This document shows positions 16,604-25,110 of a stretch of DNA of 64,000 nucleotides, piece by piece; positions within the stretch are counted from its first letter, which is position 1; each line of letters begins with the position of its first letter. The translations under genes and the position numbers were made by a program. The DNA is from Rudanella lutea DSM 19387. GTDB taxonomy: Bacteria; Bacteroidota; Bacteroidia; Cytophagales; Spirosomataceae. Under the pieces are notes generated by a model. The model searched no databases. It saw nothing but the letters and a program-made list of their open reading frames with translations, and was not told the DNA's origin. The DNA lies in assembly GCF_000383955.1 (NCBI RefSeq), contig NZ_KB913013.1:601694-665693 (forward strand). The letters run 5' to 3'.

Positions 16604-18064
16604 TCATTTGGACGGCTTCTGCCTAATTGCCCCCCAGACGTACGTGCCAACAGCTCCGGCCGGTAACGACGTTCGAGCAAGGGCTCCGTTCTCCCGGATT
16701 GCAAACGACTGCGCCGTTTTTGTGTCATTGTACACAATGAGTACCCAGCGCTTATCAGGCGTCAGAAACGCCACATTTGGCAATGAATCCGGACCCTCGG
16801 AGCCAACCCGAACCGAACCCGGTCGGACAAACTTGGAGGCTACCGCCACCACGTAATACGGCGAGTTACGGGTTACAGCGTTACCGTCGAGTGTGAGTGC
16901 CCCCAGGCACTGCGTGCACCCCCCCGGCGTGTGCGGTTGCTGCCGGGGGTCGGCCGCCAGATTCCACTCCAGCACCGTCCGGCTCCAGTTGCGCGTAGCC
17001 CCAATAATGAGGTTTTTAACGTGCCAGCCCAGATCCCCTTTTAGATTACCCGGTGCCCCCGTCCATTGTTCGGTGAAATACAGATTTTTGTCGGGATGCG
17101 CCTTGTGTACTTCCGACAGGGCCGTGATAGGCCCCGCGTACAAATGAAACGCCGACCCGTCGACATAAGGCTTTACTTCGGGGTCGTTCAGGATCGAGAT
17201 CGGGTAATCGGGCCGGTCGGCATTATGATCGTACAACACGATTTTGGTCTGAATCCTGGCCGCCCGGAAAGCCGGACCGAGGCTTTTTTTGATAAATAAA
17301 CCCTGCTCTTCGGGCAGCATGAGCAAACTGGGATTGTTGCCGGGGTGCAACGGCTCGTTCTGAATCGTCACGGCGTCGATATGGATCCCTTCGGCCTGCA
17401 TTCCCCGGATGTACTTCACAAAATACTGCGCGTACGTATCGTAAAACTCGGGCTTTAGGCTGCCCCCTTTTGAGCTACCGTTGGTCTTCATCCAGGCCGG
17501 GGGCGACCAGGGTGATCCCAGAATCTTGATGGCCGGGTTGATGGCCAGAATCTGTTTCAGAACCGTAATCAGGTACTGCCGGTCGGGGTCGAGCGAAAAC
17601 CGTTCCAGCTTGGGGTCGGTCTGTCCGTCGGGCAGGTCGTTGTACGAAAACACGCGCTCGTCGAGGTCCGATGCCCCGATGCTTACCCGCAGATAACTCA
17701 CCCCGATGCTGTTGCCCTGCGTACCAAACAACTCCCGGAGCAGAGCCGCCCGCTCCGAGGGGCCCATCCGGCTCAGCAACAGAGCACTGCCACCTGTCAA
17801 CGTGTAGCCGAATCCATCTATTGACTGAAACCGTTGCGCCTTATCGACCGTAATAATTGGGTCTGAAACAGACTTGATAGCCGCATCAAATCGGAGGGTG
17901 CCAGGCTGTTTGACGAACAAGGCCGCCGGATCGTCGGGATTCGTGAGCCATACCGAAACCGATGCTGCCGATGAACGGGCCGGGGTCTGCTGCCCCATGA
18001 CCTGCGTTACCAGCGCGCACCCCATCAGTACGCCAAACAGGGTTTGTTTAAATGAGTCGTGCAT
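16604..18064 (-). CDS. Glycoside hydrolase family 30 (glucosylceramidase-like)
   Basis: The 486-residue secreted enzyme begins with a signal peptide ending near MGQQ. The barrel shows QSIDGFGYTLTGGSA, GSPWSPPAWMKTN, the acid/base IQNEPLH (Glu237) and the nucleophile YFTEQWTG (Glu332), the two glutamates of retaining GH30 enzymes. The flanking C-terminal beta domain is present. Relatives cleave beta-glucosides, beta-1,6-glucans or glucosylceramide; the exact substrate cannot be given. It is divergent from the secreted protein at 18318. Confidence 0.92.
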   Translation of the reverse strand: MHDSFKQTLFGVLMGCALVTQVMGQQTPARSSAASVSVWLTNPDDPAALFVKQPGTLRFDAAIKSVSDPIITVDKAQRFQSIDGFGYTLTGGSALLLSRMGPSERAALLRELFGTQGNSIGVSYLRVSIGASDLDERVFSYNDLPDGQTDPKLERFSLDPDRQYLITVLKQILAINPAIKILGSPWSPPAWMKTNGSSKGGSLKPEFYDTYAQYFVKYIRGMQAEGIHIDAVTIQNEPLHPGNNPSLLMLPEEQGLFIKKSLGPAFRAARIQTKIVLYDHNADRPDYPISILNDPEVKPYVDGSAFHLYAGPITALSEVHKAHPDKNLYFTEQWTGAPGNLKGDLGWHVKNLIIGATRNWSRTVLEWNLAADPRQQPHTPGGCTQCLGALTLDGNAVTRNSPYYVVAVASKFVRPGSVRVGSEGPDSLPNVAFLTPDKRWVLIVYNDTKTAQSFAIRENGALARTSLPAGAVGTYVWGAIRQKPSK

Positions 18065-18317
18065 GTGAACGGTGATTGCCCCGACTGAACCGTACTACGC
18101 GTCAGCGGAGCCTGCGAAGATAAGCCCATTTAGGTTGGCACATACCCATTCAGGAGCGACAAAACACCCAGGCTACCCGAGTGCTCCAAAATTAGGTAAC
18201 CGTTCACGAAGTGCTTTATTCCGATTGGGCTCCATACCGCCAATTGATCTGTATCTTTCGAGCCAACTTGCCATACAGGCACTAACTCATTTACTGTCAC
18301 ATTTTCCAAAACTCTGC

Positions 18318-19028
18318 ATGTTTAAACATCTCCTAACACTCTGCCTGCTTCAAGGTCTGTTTATAGTGAGCGCATCTGCCCAACAGTTTTTGCCCCCCAT
18401 CGAACGCTATTCGGGCAGCAAGCCGGGTTATCTGGTGCTCAAAACCGGCGAGCGCGTTGAATTCACCCTCGACGATCTGGATCGTAAGCGCGGCCTCATT
18501 GTTAATGTTGCCGGTAAAACGGCCGATGGCAAGAAGTTTTCGTACAGCGCCGAACAGATTCAGGAGCTGGGTCTCACACCATCCGACTATGCCAAACTGG
18601 CTTCCATCTCAGAAAGCACCCGGTCAATCGCCAAGATGCAGCGCAACCAGGTCAATGAATCGGCCCGGAACCTCGTCCTGTTTTACAATGAACAGCTCGA
18701 CGAACCCCGGCGCGAGGCTCTGCTACAATTGGTAAATCCGGGCTTTGAGTCGCGGATTCGGGTGTATAATGACCCTTTCGCAGCCGAGACTATGGGGGTC
18801 GGCTTTGCGGGTGTGCAGGTTACCGGTGGTATGGACAAGTCATTTTATGTACGCGCCAACGGCAAAACGTTTCGGCTGAAAAAGAAAGATTACGACAAGG
18901 CTTTTGTCGATTTGTTCAGCTCCTGCAAAGGCCTGATGACCAAATACGGCAAAGACTTCGCCTGGCGCGACTTCTGTTACCACGTGTTTATGTTCGATCA
19001 GGAATGTGTTGACCTGGCTAACAAATAG
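18318..19028 (+). CDS. Secreted protein of unknown function
   Basis: The 236-residue product starts with a signal peptide (MFKHLLTLCLLQGLFIVSASAQ); upstream in-frame sequence is not signal-like, so ATG 18318 is chosen. The mature part has an N-terminal stretch reading VLKTGERVEFTLDDLDRKRGLIVNV, as in small beta-barrel domains that follow 'transform a property by keyword' patterns in Bacteroidota, then a mixed alpha/beta region with several cysteines near the C-terminus (FSSCKG, DFCYHVF, QECVDL). I do not recognise a family. It is convergent with clpC and shares its terminator. Confidence 0.7.
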   Translation: MFKHLLTLCLLQGLFIVSASAQQFLPPIERYSGSKPGYLVLKTGERVEFTLDDLDRKRGLIVNVAGKTADGKKFSYSAEQIQELGLTPSDYAKLASISESTRSIAKMQRNQVNESARNLVLFYNEQLDEPRREALLQLVNPGFESRIRVYNDPFAAETMGVGFAGVQVTGGMDKSFYVRANGKTFRLKKKDYDKAFVDLFSSCKGLMTKYGKDFAWRDFCYHVFMFDQECVDLANK

Positions 19029-19051
19029 ATTACCGACACTAAGCTGACAAA

Positions 19052-19083
19052 AAAAAGGCCCGAACGTACGTTCGGGCCTTTTT
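19052..19083. terminator. Bidirectional terminator between the secreted protein gene and clpC
   Basis: A perfect 16-bp inverted repeat with no loop bases (19052-19067 and 19068-19083), GGCCCGAACGT/ACGTTCGGGCC flanked by A5 and T5. It lies 23 bp after the plus-strand gene and 25 bp after the end of the minus-strand clpC gene, and works on both strands. Confidence 0.9.
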
Positions 19084-19108
19084 GCTTGAATCTATCTGTC
19101 AGGACAAA

Positions 19109-21637
19109 TTATTCTTCAACAACTTCCTGCTTCTTCACTGAAATGGTCAGGGCTTCGCCTTCGCCTGAGTAGTCGGCCAGAATTACATCGCCTTCTTTCA
19201 GATCACCCTTCAGAATTTCTTCCGCAACGGGATCTTCCAGATAACGCTGGATGGCGCGGTTGAGCGGGCGGGCACCATACTGCGGATCGTAGCCTTTCTC
19301 GGCCAGGAAATCCTTCGCTTTCTCGGTCAGCTCTACCTTGTAGCCCAGGCTCGTAACCCGGCCCAGCAACTTCGCCAACAGCAGGTCGATGATCTGATGC
19401 AGGTCTTCGCGTTGCAGCGAATTGAACACGATCACGTCGTCCAGACGGTTGAGGAATTCGGGCGAGAACGCCTTCCGGAGCGCACTTTGAATCGTGCTCT
19501 TCATCATGTCGTCCTGATTCTCGGTACGGCTGCGCGAAGCAAAACCAATACCAGCACCGAAGTCTTTCAGGTCACGCACCCCGATGTTCGAGGTCATGAT
19601 GATGATCGTGTTGCGGAAATCGACCCGGCGACCCAGACCATCAGTCAGGATACCATCATCGAGCACTTGCAACAGAATGTTGAACACATCTGGGTGTGCT
19701 TTCTCGATTTCGTCGAGCAACACCACCGAGTACGGCTTCCGACGAATCTTCTCGGTCAGCTGACCGCCTTCTTCGTAGCCTACGTAGCCCGGAGGAGCTC
19801 CTACCAGTCGGCTTACACTGAATTTCTCCATGTACTCCGACATATCAATCCGTACCAGCGCGTCTTCTTTATCGAAGAGGTAGGTGGCCAGAACTTTCGC
19901 CAACTCGGTTTTACCAACCCCGGTTGGGCCGAGGAAGATAAATGAGCCGATCGGTTTCTTCGGATCTTTCAGACCCACCCGCGTCCGCTGAATGGCTTTC
20001 ACCAGTTTCTCGATAGCGGGGTTTTGTCCAATTACCCGACCTTTCAGCTCTTCGCCCATGTTAATGAGCTTCTTGCCTTCGTCGTTCGAAACGCTCGTTA
20101 CGGGGATGCCCGTCATCATAGCCACCACTTCGGCTACGTTGTCTTCGTTGACCGTGTACCGGCGCTTCTTGGTATCTTCTTCCCAGGCTTGCTTGGCACG
20201 CTCCAGCTGATCGATCAGGCGCTTCTCCTTGTCGCGGAGTTGAGCGGCCTCTTCGTATTTCTGGCTCTTCACCACCTGGTTTTTCTCCTTCTTGATATTC
20301 TCGATCTGCTCTTCGAGCTTCAGAATATCTTCGGGCACCGTGATGTTCGAGATGTGTACGCGGGCACCTACTTCATCGAGTACGTCGATCGCCTTGTCGG
20401 GCAGGAACCGGTCAGAGATATACCGCTCTGACAGTTTCACCGCAGCCTCAACAGCCTCCGGCGTGTAGTTTACGTGGTGGTGATCTTCGTACTTATCCTT
20501 GATGTTGTTCAGGATTTCGATCGTTTCGTCAATCGACGTCGCATCGACCATCACCATCTGGAAACGACGGGCCAGGGCACCATCTTTCTCAATGTACTGA
20601 CGGTATTCGTCGAGTGTAGTGGCGCCAATGCATTGAATGTCGCCCCGAGCCAGTGCCGGCTTGAACATGTTCGACGCATCAAGCGAACCTGAGGCACCGC
20701 CCGCGCCCACAATCGTGTGCAGCTCGTCGATGAACAGAATCACCTCGGGCGACTTTTCCAGCTCATTCATTACGGCCTTCATCCGCTCTTCAAACTGACC
20801 CCGGTACTTGGTACCGGCTACCAGCGAAGCCAGGTCGAGCGTAACGACGCGCTTGCCAAACAGCACCCGCGATACCTTTTTCTGAACGATACGCAGGGCG
20901 AGGCCTTCCGCGATAGCAGTTTTACCAACGCCAGGCTCACCAATCAGAATCGGGTTATTTTTCTTCCGGCGGCTCAGGATCTGGGCCACACGTTCAATTT
21001 CTTTTTCACGGCCAACGATTGGGTCGAGTTTGCCGAGTTCAGCGAGTTTGGTCAGGTCACGGCCAAAGTTGTCAAGGACGGGCGTACGCGATTTCTCGCC
21101 CCCTTTTTCCTTGCCCTGGCCGGTGCTGCCACCTCCGCCAAACATCCCCCGATCGTTGTCATCGTCGTCGGTTTCAGGTCCCATGTGTGGACGGGTTCCG
21201 GATGATTGATATTCCAGCATCTCCTTAATCACTTCGTAATTAACGTTGTACTTGTTCAGAATCTGCGTGGCTACATTGTCTTCGTCGCGGAGAATGGACA
21301 ACAGCAAATGCTCAGTACCAATCAGCGGGCTTTTGAAGATTTTGGCCTCCAGATACGTAATCTTGAGCGTCTTCTCCGACTGACGGGTCAGCGGGATATT
21401 CGCCAGATTTTTTACATTGTTGGTGGCCGTTCCTTTCGTCGCCTGCTCAATAGTCACCCGGAGTTCGTCGAGCGATATTCCGAGTTTTTTTAGCAAGCCG
21501 ATGGCCACCCCTTCCCCCTCCCGGATCATGCCCAGCAGCAGGTGTTCGGTGCCGATGTAATCGTGACCCAGCCGGAGGGCTTCCTCCCGGCTCAAGGTGA
21601 TTACTTCTTTAACGCGATTCGAAAATTTTGCATCCAT
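19109..21637 (-). CDS. clpC: ATP-dependent Clp protease ATP-binding subunit ClpC
   Basis: The 842-residue protein has the full ClpC layout: two N-terminal Clp repeats (residues 1-145), an acidic and glycine-rich linker (about 152-185), AAA+ module 1 with Walker A GEPGVGKT (233-240), a UVR-type coiled-coil middle domain (around 455-490) and AAA+ module 2 with Walker A GPTGVGKT (about 574-581). It unfolds proteins and feeds them to the ClpP peptidase for quality control and regulated degradation. No adaptor or mcsA/mcsB genes lie nearby. The start ATG at 21637 matches the conserved N-terminus. Confidence 0.96.
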   Translation of the reverse strand: MDAKFSNRVKEVITLSREEALRLGHDYIGTEHLLLGMIREGEGVAIGLLKKLGISLDELRVTIEQATKGTATNNVKNLANIPLTRQSEKTLKITYLEAKIFKSPLIGTEHLLLSILRDEDNVATQILNKYNVNYEVIKEMLEYQSSGTRPHMGPETDDDDNDRGMFGGGGSTGQGKEKGGEKSRTPVLDNFGRDLTKLAELGKLDPIVGREKEIERVAQILSRRKKNNPILIGEPGVGKTAIAEGLALRIVQKKVSRVLFGKRVVTLDLASLVAGTKYRGQFEERMKAVMNELEKSPEVILFIDELHTIVGAGGASGSLDASNMFKPALARGDIQCIGATTLDEYRQYIEKDGALARRFQMVMVDATSIDETIEILNNIKDKYEDHHHVNYTPEAVEAAVKLSERYISDRFLPDKAIDVLDEVGARVHISNITVPEDILKLEEQIENIKKEKNQVVKSQKYEEAAQLRDKEKRLIDQLERAKQAWEEDTKKRRYTVNEDNVAEVVAMMTGIPVTSVSNDEGKKLINMGEELKGRVIGQNPAIEKLVKAIQRTRVGLKDPKKPIGSFIFLGPTGVGKTELAKVLATYLFDKEDALVRIDMSEYMEKFSVSRLVGAPPGYVGYEEGGQLTEKIRRKPYSVVLLDEIEKAHPDVFNILLQVLDDGILTDGLGRRVDFRNTIIIMTSNIGVRDLKDFGAGIGFASRSRTENQDDMMKSTIQSALRKAFSPEFLNRLDDVIVFNSLQREDLHQIIDLLLAKLLGRVTSLGYKVELTEKAKDFLAEKGYDPQYGARPLNRAIQRYLEDPVAEEILKGDLKEGDVILADYSGEGEALTISVKKQEVVEE

Positions 21638-21794
21638 TCGCTTTGGCTCTCCAGTCGTGTGCGTCTTATAATGGGGTAACGAAATAAAAATCGGGTTTGT
21701 TCAATGGGTGAACGAGTGAATGAGTGAATGCGCAAAAGAGTGATTTTTTTGAAATAATCCTGTTTTGGGTTCCTCCAGCAACGATACGAGCCGG

Positions 21795-21821
21795 ATAAAC
21801 GAAGGTTTTCGCTTCGTTTAT
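21795..21821 (-). terminator. Hairpin after the WbqC gene
   Basis: ATAAACGAAG (21795-21804) pairs with CTTCGTTTAT (21812-21821) across a 7-nt loop. It lies 10 bp past the stop of the minus-strand WbqC gene and upstream of clpC. A T-run is lacking, so termination may be partial. Confidence 0.45.
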
Positions 21822-21830
21822 TGCGCTCTT

Positions 21831-22475
21831 TCACTTTTTCACTCTTTCACTCGTTAAATATTGCCTCGCTTCCGGCCCCATGCAGAACAAAAGATCTACT
21901 ATGCTCAGGTTGGGGGCAAAATGGGGGCCAAAGTTTTGCATGTATGGCTCCGGATGGTAAAACAGCGGCTTATCGGGCGGATTCTTAGCGTTCATCCGCG
22001 AACGTGCGTCAAATGTACCATCGGGTGGGTTTTTCTGGTACCATTCTGTCAGCAAAAGTGCGGTCTTTATCCCCAGCATTTGCCGACAAATTGTCAGCAT
22101 CTCCCACGATATGTCAAACAGGAACTTCCACTCCCGACGATAAACGGCCTCCAGTTGGGGAGCGTAGTACTCAAAGAAAGGCGCCTTCCGATAGGCACTT
22201 TCCAGACACCGCCAGTGCCGCTGTTGCCAGGCCGTCCCGTTGTCGATCCGAACCTCGCGAATGGGCTGATGGTTGGTGGCCCCGGCTACCGGTACCGTCA
22301 GGCAGTCAATCTTGTTGGCCGTGAGCACATAGCACCGGTTTCGGTAACTCTGTTTCTGGTACTGCTCGTGGGCCTCAAGATGCACCTCATCGTGCGTGAG
22401 CATACCCACAAAAAAATCCAAACAGGGTAAAAAAGGCAATTCAATCAGTAAACGCGACGGGGTGTTGTTTTCCAA
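21831..22475 (-). CDS. WbqC-family protein
   Basis: The 214-residue protein matches the WbqC family of Bacteroidota: LPCLDFFVGML...HDEVHLEAHEQYQKQSYRNRCYVLTANKID near the start, then IREVRID, WQQRHWRCLESAYRKAPFFEYY, and a C-terminal LSIVDLLFCMGPEA. Family members often lie in O-antigen or surface-sugar clusters and are predicted to modify sugar amines, but in this phylum they are usually single genes near signal-peptidase or cell-wall genes. The final codons lie in a run of CACTCTTTCACT-like repeats. Function is not proven. Confidence 0.8.
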   Translation of the reverse strand: MENNTPSRLLIELPFLPCLDFFVGMLTHDEVHLEAHEQYQKQSYRNRCYVLTANKIDCLTVPVAGATNHQPIREVRIDNGTAWQQRHWRCLESAYRKAPFFEYYAPQLEAVYRREWKFLFDISWEMLTICRQMLGIKTALLLTEWYQKNPPDGTFDARSRMNAKNPPDKPLFYHPEPYMQNFGPHFAPNLSIVDLLFCMGPEARQYLTSERVKK

Positions 22476-22524
22476 CGTAACTCAACTTTTTACCAATTAA
22501 AGAAAAAAAAGAAATCACTCCAAC

Positions 22525-22532
22525 TAATTTTG
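22525..22532 (+). promoter_or_regulatory. Bacteroidota -7 element (TAATTTTG) before the acyltransferase
   Basis: TAATTTTG fits TAnnTTTG exactly and ends just 8 bases before the ATG at 22541. Transcription would start within a few bases of the start codon, giving a nearly leaderless mRNA. Confidence 0.55.
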
Positions 22533-22540
22533 GCAGAATT

Positions 22541-23413
22541 ATGATTTTCTTCCATTGGTTATCCCGACTGCCCTTTTCGTGGCTCTACGCCCTGTCGGAT
22601 TTGCTGTACCTTGTACTGGCTTACGTGGTTCGTTACCGACGCCAGGTGATCGTTCAGAATCTGTCTACCGCTTTTCCCGAGAAGTCGGCACATGACATAA
22701 ACAAGCTCACGCGGGGGTTCTACCGCAACCTGACCGACCTGATTGTGGAGACGATCAAACTCCCCGCCCTGAGCGCCGACGAACTGCTTCGGCGGGTTCG
22801 GTTTCAGAATCCCGAACTCATTAGCAGCCGGATTGCTGCCGGGCAGCCCGTTATCATTCTGGCTTCGCACCAGAGCAACTGGGAGTGGCTCCCCGCTTCG
22901 GCACAGCTCAACGGCATTATTGCCGACAGTGTGTACAAGCAACTGTCGAGCCCATTTTTTGAGAACCTGATGCGTGAAATCCGGTCTACGTTCGGCGTAA
23001 ACCCCATTCCGATGCACCGGCTCCTGCGCGACGTAGCCGTACGTCGGCATGTGCCCCGTGCCATTGCGCTGGTGGCCGATCAGATTCCGGCCTCGCCCGA
23101 GGTGGCTTACTGGCTTCCCTTCCTGAACCACGAAACCGCGTTTTATCCGGGCCCCGAAAAGCTGGCCCGCTCGTTGCAACTCCCTGTTTTCTATGTCGAA
23201 ATGGTACGGGTACGCCGGGGCTACTACGATGTTACGTTGCATACGCTGGCCGAGCCGCCCTACAATGACCTGCCTGATGAAGCCATTCTGACCCGGTACC
23301 GCGACCGGCTGGAGCGCACCATTCAAGCCACCCCCTCCGACTGGCTTTGGTCGCACAAGCGGTGGAAACATCAGCGTGAAGAATACGTGGGCAGAGGGAA
23401 GCAACGAGGATAA
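22541..23413 (+). CDS. LpxL/HtrB-like lysophospholipid acyltransferase
   Basis: The 290-residue membrane-associated enzyme starts with a hydrophobic anchor (FFHWLSRLPFSWLYALSDLLYLVLAYVV). The catalytic HX4E motif is HQSNWE with His110 and Glu115, the acyltransferase signature of lipid A biosynthesis. Later blocks ADQIP and the phenylalanine/arginine-rich FYVEMVRVRRGYY also fit. In Bacteroidota such proteins add secondary acyl chains to lipid A or act on aminolipids. The gene is alone, with its promoter almost touching the start codon. Confidence 0.88.
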   Translation: MIFFHWLSRLPFSWLYALSDLLYLVLAYVVRYRRQVIVQNLSTAFPEKSAHDINKLTRGFYRNLTDLIVETIKLPALSADELLRRVRFQNPELISSRIAAGQPVIILASHQSNWEWLPASAQLNGIIADSVYKQLSSPFFENLMREIRSTFGVNPIPMHRLLRDVAVRRHVPRAIALVADQIPASPEVAYWLPFLNHETAFYPGPEKLARSLQLPVFYVEMVRVRRGYYDVTLHTLAEPPYNDLPDEAILTRYRDRLERTIQATPSDWLWSHKRWKHQREEYVGRGKQRG

Positions 23414-23466
23414 ACAGTCGAAAATAGGCTGCGCTCAATACCGCCCTCATCTTTACTATGGACGAC

Positions 23467-23483
23467 TTTCCAGAATTTGGAAA
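23467..23483. promoter_or_regulatory. Dyad TTTCC-N7-GGAAA, site A
   Basis: TTTCC AGAATTT GGAAA is a perfect 17-bp dyad centred 117 bp before the start of the lone receiver gene. Two further exact copies lie in the regulatory DNA at 34110-34126 and 35591-35607. Spacing and position fit an enhancer site for a sigma-54 activator (inference). Confidence 0.5.
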
Positions 23484-23537
23484 CAAAACACCTTGCGAGA
23501 AAAAGTCAACTATCTCACTATCAATATCTTAAAACTT

Positions 23538-23552
23538 CGGCATTGAATTCGT
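23538..23552 (+). promoter_or_regulatory. Weak -24/-12-like element before the receiver gene
   Basis: CGGCA-N6-TCGT has the -24 part of a sigma-54 promoter with one mismatch but a poor -12 part. It lies about 65 bp downstream of dyad site A and 40 bp before the start codon. Tentative. Confidence 0.2.
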
Positions 23553-23591
23553 TATACGCTGATTAGAAGAAACAATAAATCAGACGAGAGG

Positions 23592-23951
23592 ATGAATTCA
23601 GCAAAAAAAACATTTGTAGTTGACGATGACCCGTTCTGGACGGCCATGCTTACCCAAATCCTGAACGACCTGGGCTTCACGAATATCACCACCTTTTCGT
23701 CAGGTGCAGAATGCTTTCAGAATCTTCACCTGAACCCCGAGCTGATTTTTCTGGACTACCAGATGGAAGGTATGGATGGACTAACGGTTCTCCAGAAAAT
23801 CAAAGCCTACAATTCGAAGATCAGCGTTGTGTTTTGCACTGCCCACGAAGACCTGGGAGTCGCCATTGATGCGCTTCAGTACGGTTCGCTCGACTACCTG
23901 CTCAAAGGTAATGCCAACCGACAGGAGGTTGCTTCGATCATCAGCGCGTAG
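23592..23951 (+). CDS. Single-domain response regulator
   Basis: The 119-residue protein is a receiver domain with no output domain: acidic pocket DDD at 11-13, phospho-acceptor Asp55 (IFLDYQM), Thr83 and Lys105 (YLLKG). Such proteins pass phosphate along a relay or act by protein contact. It resembles the receiver part of the sigma-54 regulator at 34214 (both share VxDDDPxxxxxL and DYLxK). A dyad identical in its arms to those beside that regulator lies upstream, suggesting joint control. A partner with an Hpt domain is the hybrid kinase at 36854 (inference). Confidence 0.88.
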   Translation: MNSAKKTFVVDDDPFWTAMLTQILNDLGFTNITTFSSGAECFQNLHLNPELIFLDYQMEGMDGLTVLQKIKAYNSKISVVFCTAHEDLGVAIDALQYGSLDYLLKGNANRQEVASIISA

Positions 23952-23990
23952 TCTATTATCGTATCGCACACCGACCGTATTTACGATCTG

Positions 23991-23998
23991 TAGATTTG
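23991..23998 (+). promoter_or_regulatory. Bacteroidota -7 element (TAGATTTG)
   Basis: TAGATTTG fits TAnnTTTG exactly and ends 13 bases before the ATG at 24012, predicting a leader of only a few bases. No clear -33 TTG. Confidence 0.45.
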
Positions 23999-24011
23999 AT
24001 TTGTTCCTGAC

Positions 24012-24761
24012 ATGCCGTTCACCTTCGCTCATCCAGCCGCAATTCTCCCCCTGAAACAGGCTCGCTATGGCTTCTCGCTGACGGCGCTGGTTATGGGCAG
24101 TATGGTACCCGACTTCGAGTTTATTTTACGGATGCAGGTGGCCGAAAACATCGGGCATCACCCAATTGGCTTTTTCCTGTTCGACGTTCCGGTAGCCCTC
24201 CTCCTGAGCGTGCTTTTTCATCATTACGTTCGGGATCTGCTCATCACGCACCTGCCCAAATGGTTCCGGGTTCGATTGGCTCCGTTTGCCGGTTTCAACT
24301 GGGTTTCTTACGCCCTGAACAATAAGATGAGGGTCTTCTTGTCCTGCCTGGTCGGGCTGCTGACCCACCTGTTTCTGGATGGGTTCGCACATCACGACGG
24401 CGTATTTGTGCAATGGTTTCCCTTACTCCAGGCCAAACTAACCCTTTTCCAGCATAGCATACCTGGCTATATGGTTGTTCAGTTGGTCAGCAGCGTGATT
24501 GGGCTTTGGTTGGTGTATCGGGCTGTTGCTACACTGCCCACCGTACCCGACACCACCGGAACGCCTTCTCCCTTGTACTGGTGGGCCATTATCAATTCGG
24601 CCGCAACCCTGCTGCTTATTCGATGGATAAGCCTGCCGGATCATCAGACTTTCTGGGATCTGTTTTTTGCGGGTATGGGCAGCCTGGTCTACGCGCTGAT
24701 TGGTGTCTCGATGCTCTTCAAGGCTTTCGAGGAGTTTAGCTGGCAGGAACAATCGCAGTAG
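24012..24761 (+). CDS. DUF4184-family membrane protein
   Basis: The 249-residue protein starts with MPFTFAHPAAILPL and continues GSMVPDFEFILR, the hallmark of DUF4184, with conserved histidines (FAHP, HHPIG, LTHLFLDGFAHHDG) that suggest a metal-dependent membrane hydrolase, like the related YdjM family. About six membrane segments are visible. The last 26 bp overlap the 3' end of the convergent STAS gene. No function has been established for the family. Confidence 0.8.
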   Translation: MPFTFAHPAAILPLKQARYGFSLTALVMGSMVPDFEFILRMQVAENIGHHPIGFFLFDVPVALLLSVLFHHYVRDLLITHLPKWFRVRLAPFAGFNWVSYALNNKMRVFLSCLVGLLTHLFLDGFAHHDGVFVQWFPLLQAKLTLFQHSIPGYMVVQLVSSVIGLWLVYRAVATLPTVPDTTGTPSPLYWWAIINSAATLLLIRWISLPDHQTFWDLFFAGMGSLVYALIGVSMLFKAFEEFSWQEQSQ

Positions 24762-25074
24762 CGACAAACTTATCGAGCGCCGTGGTAGCCACCCAGCTTT
24801 CGACCGGCGAATCCTTTTTGTACAGAAAGATTAGCTTTTTGGATGCCTTATCGAGTGTGTAGTGCGAATTGATGACTTCATTGATTCCCGACAAGTCCAT
24901 CTCGGTCACTTCTTTGGCATCAAGATAAATGACGTCGTAGCCATTACAAGCGCTTTCCGCGACCTCCATACGCAATAAAGCGGCTTCCGCGCCGGTAAGC
25001 TGACCGCTAACCTTGATTCGAAAACAGTCCTTCTCATAATCCATGATCGTAAATGGACCGCTGACAATGCTCAT
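24736..25074 (-). CDS. STAS-like domain protein
   Basis: The 112-residue protein has the beta-alpha pattern of a STAS / anti-sigma-factor-antagonist fold: FRIKVSGQLTGAEAALLRMEVAES, then DVIYLDAKEVTEMDLSGINEVINSH, where the residue at the usual phospho-serine place is Ser (DLSGIN), and KKLIFLYKKDSPVESW. Such proteins bind switch kinases or act as partners in stressosome-type signalling. An internal ATG at 25044 is a possible alternative start. It overlaps the DUF4184 gene end-to-end by 26 bp and is divergent, by 36 bp, from the TPR/barrel gene. Confidence 0.6.
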   Translation of the reverse strand: MSIVSGPFTIMDYEKDCFRIKVSGQLTGAEAALLRMEVAESACNGYDVIYLDAKEVTEMDLSGINEVINSHYTLDKASKKLIFLYKKDSPVESWVATTALDKFVATAIVPAS

Positions 25075-25110
25075 GTTCGTGTGACTTTTTAGAAAGATCC
25101 CCTCAAAAAT

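Noticed and set aside
21601-21834. Minus-strand open frame between clpC and the WbqC gene (77 aa)
   Set aside because: It overlaps the clpC start and the stretch of CACTC-type repeats, has no recognisable features and no promoter of its own.
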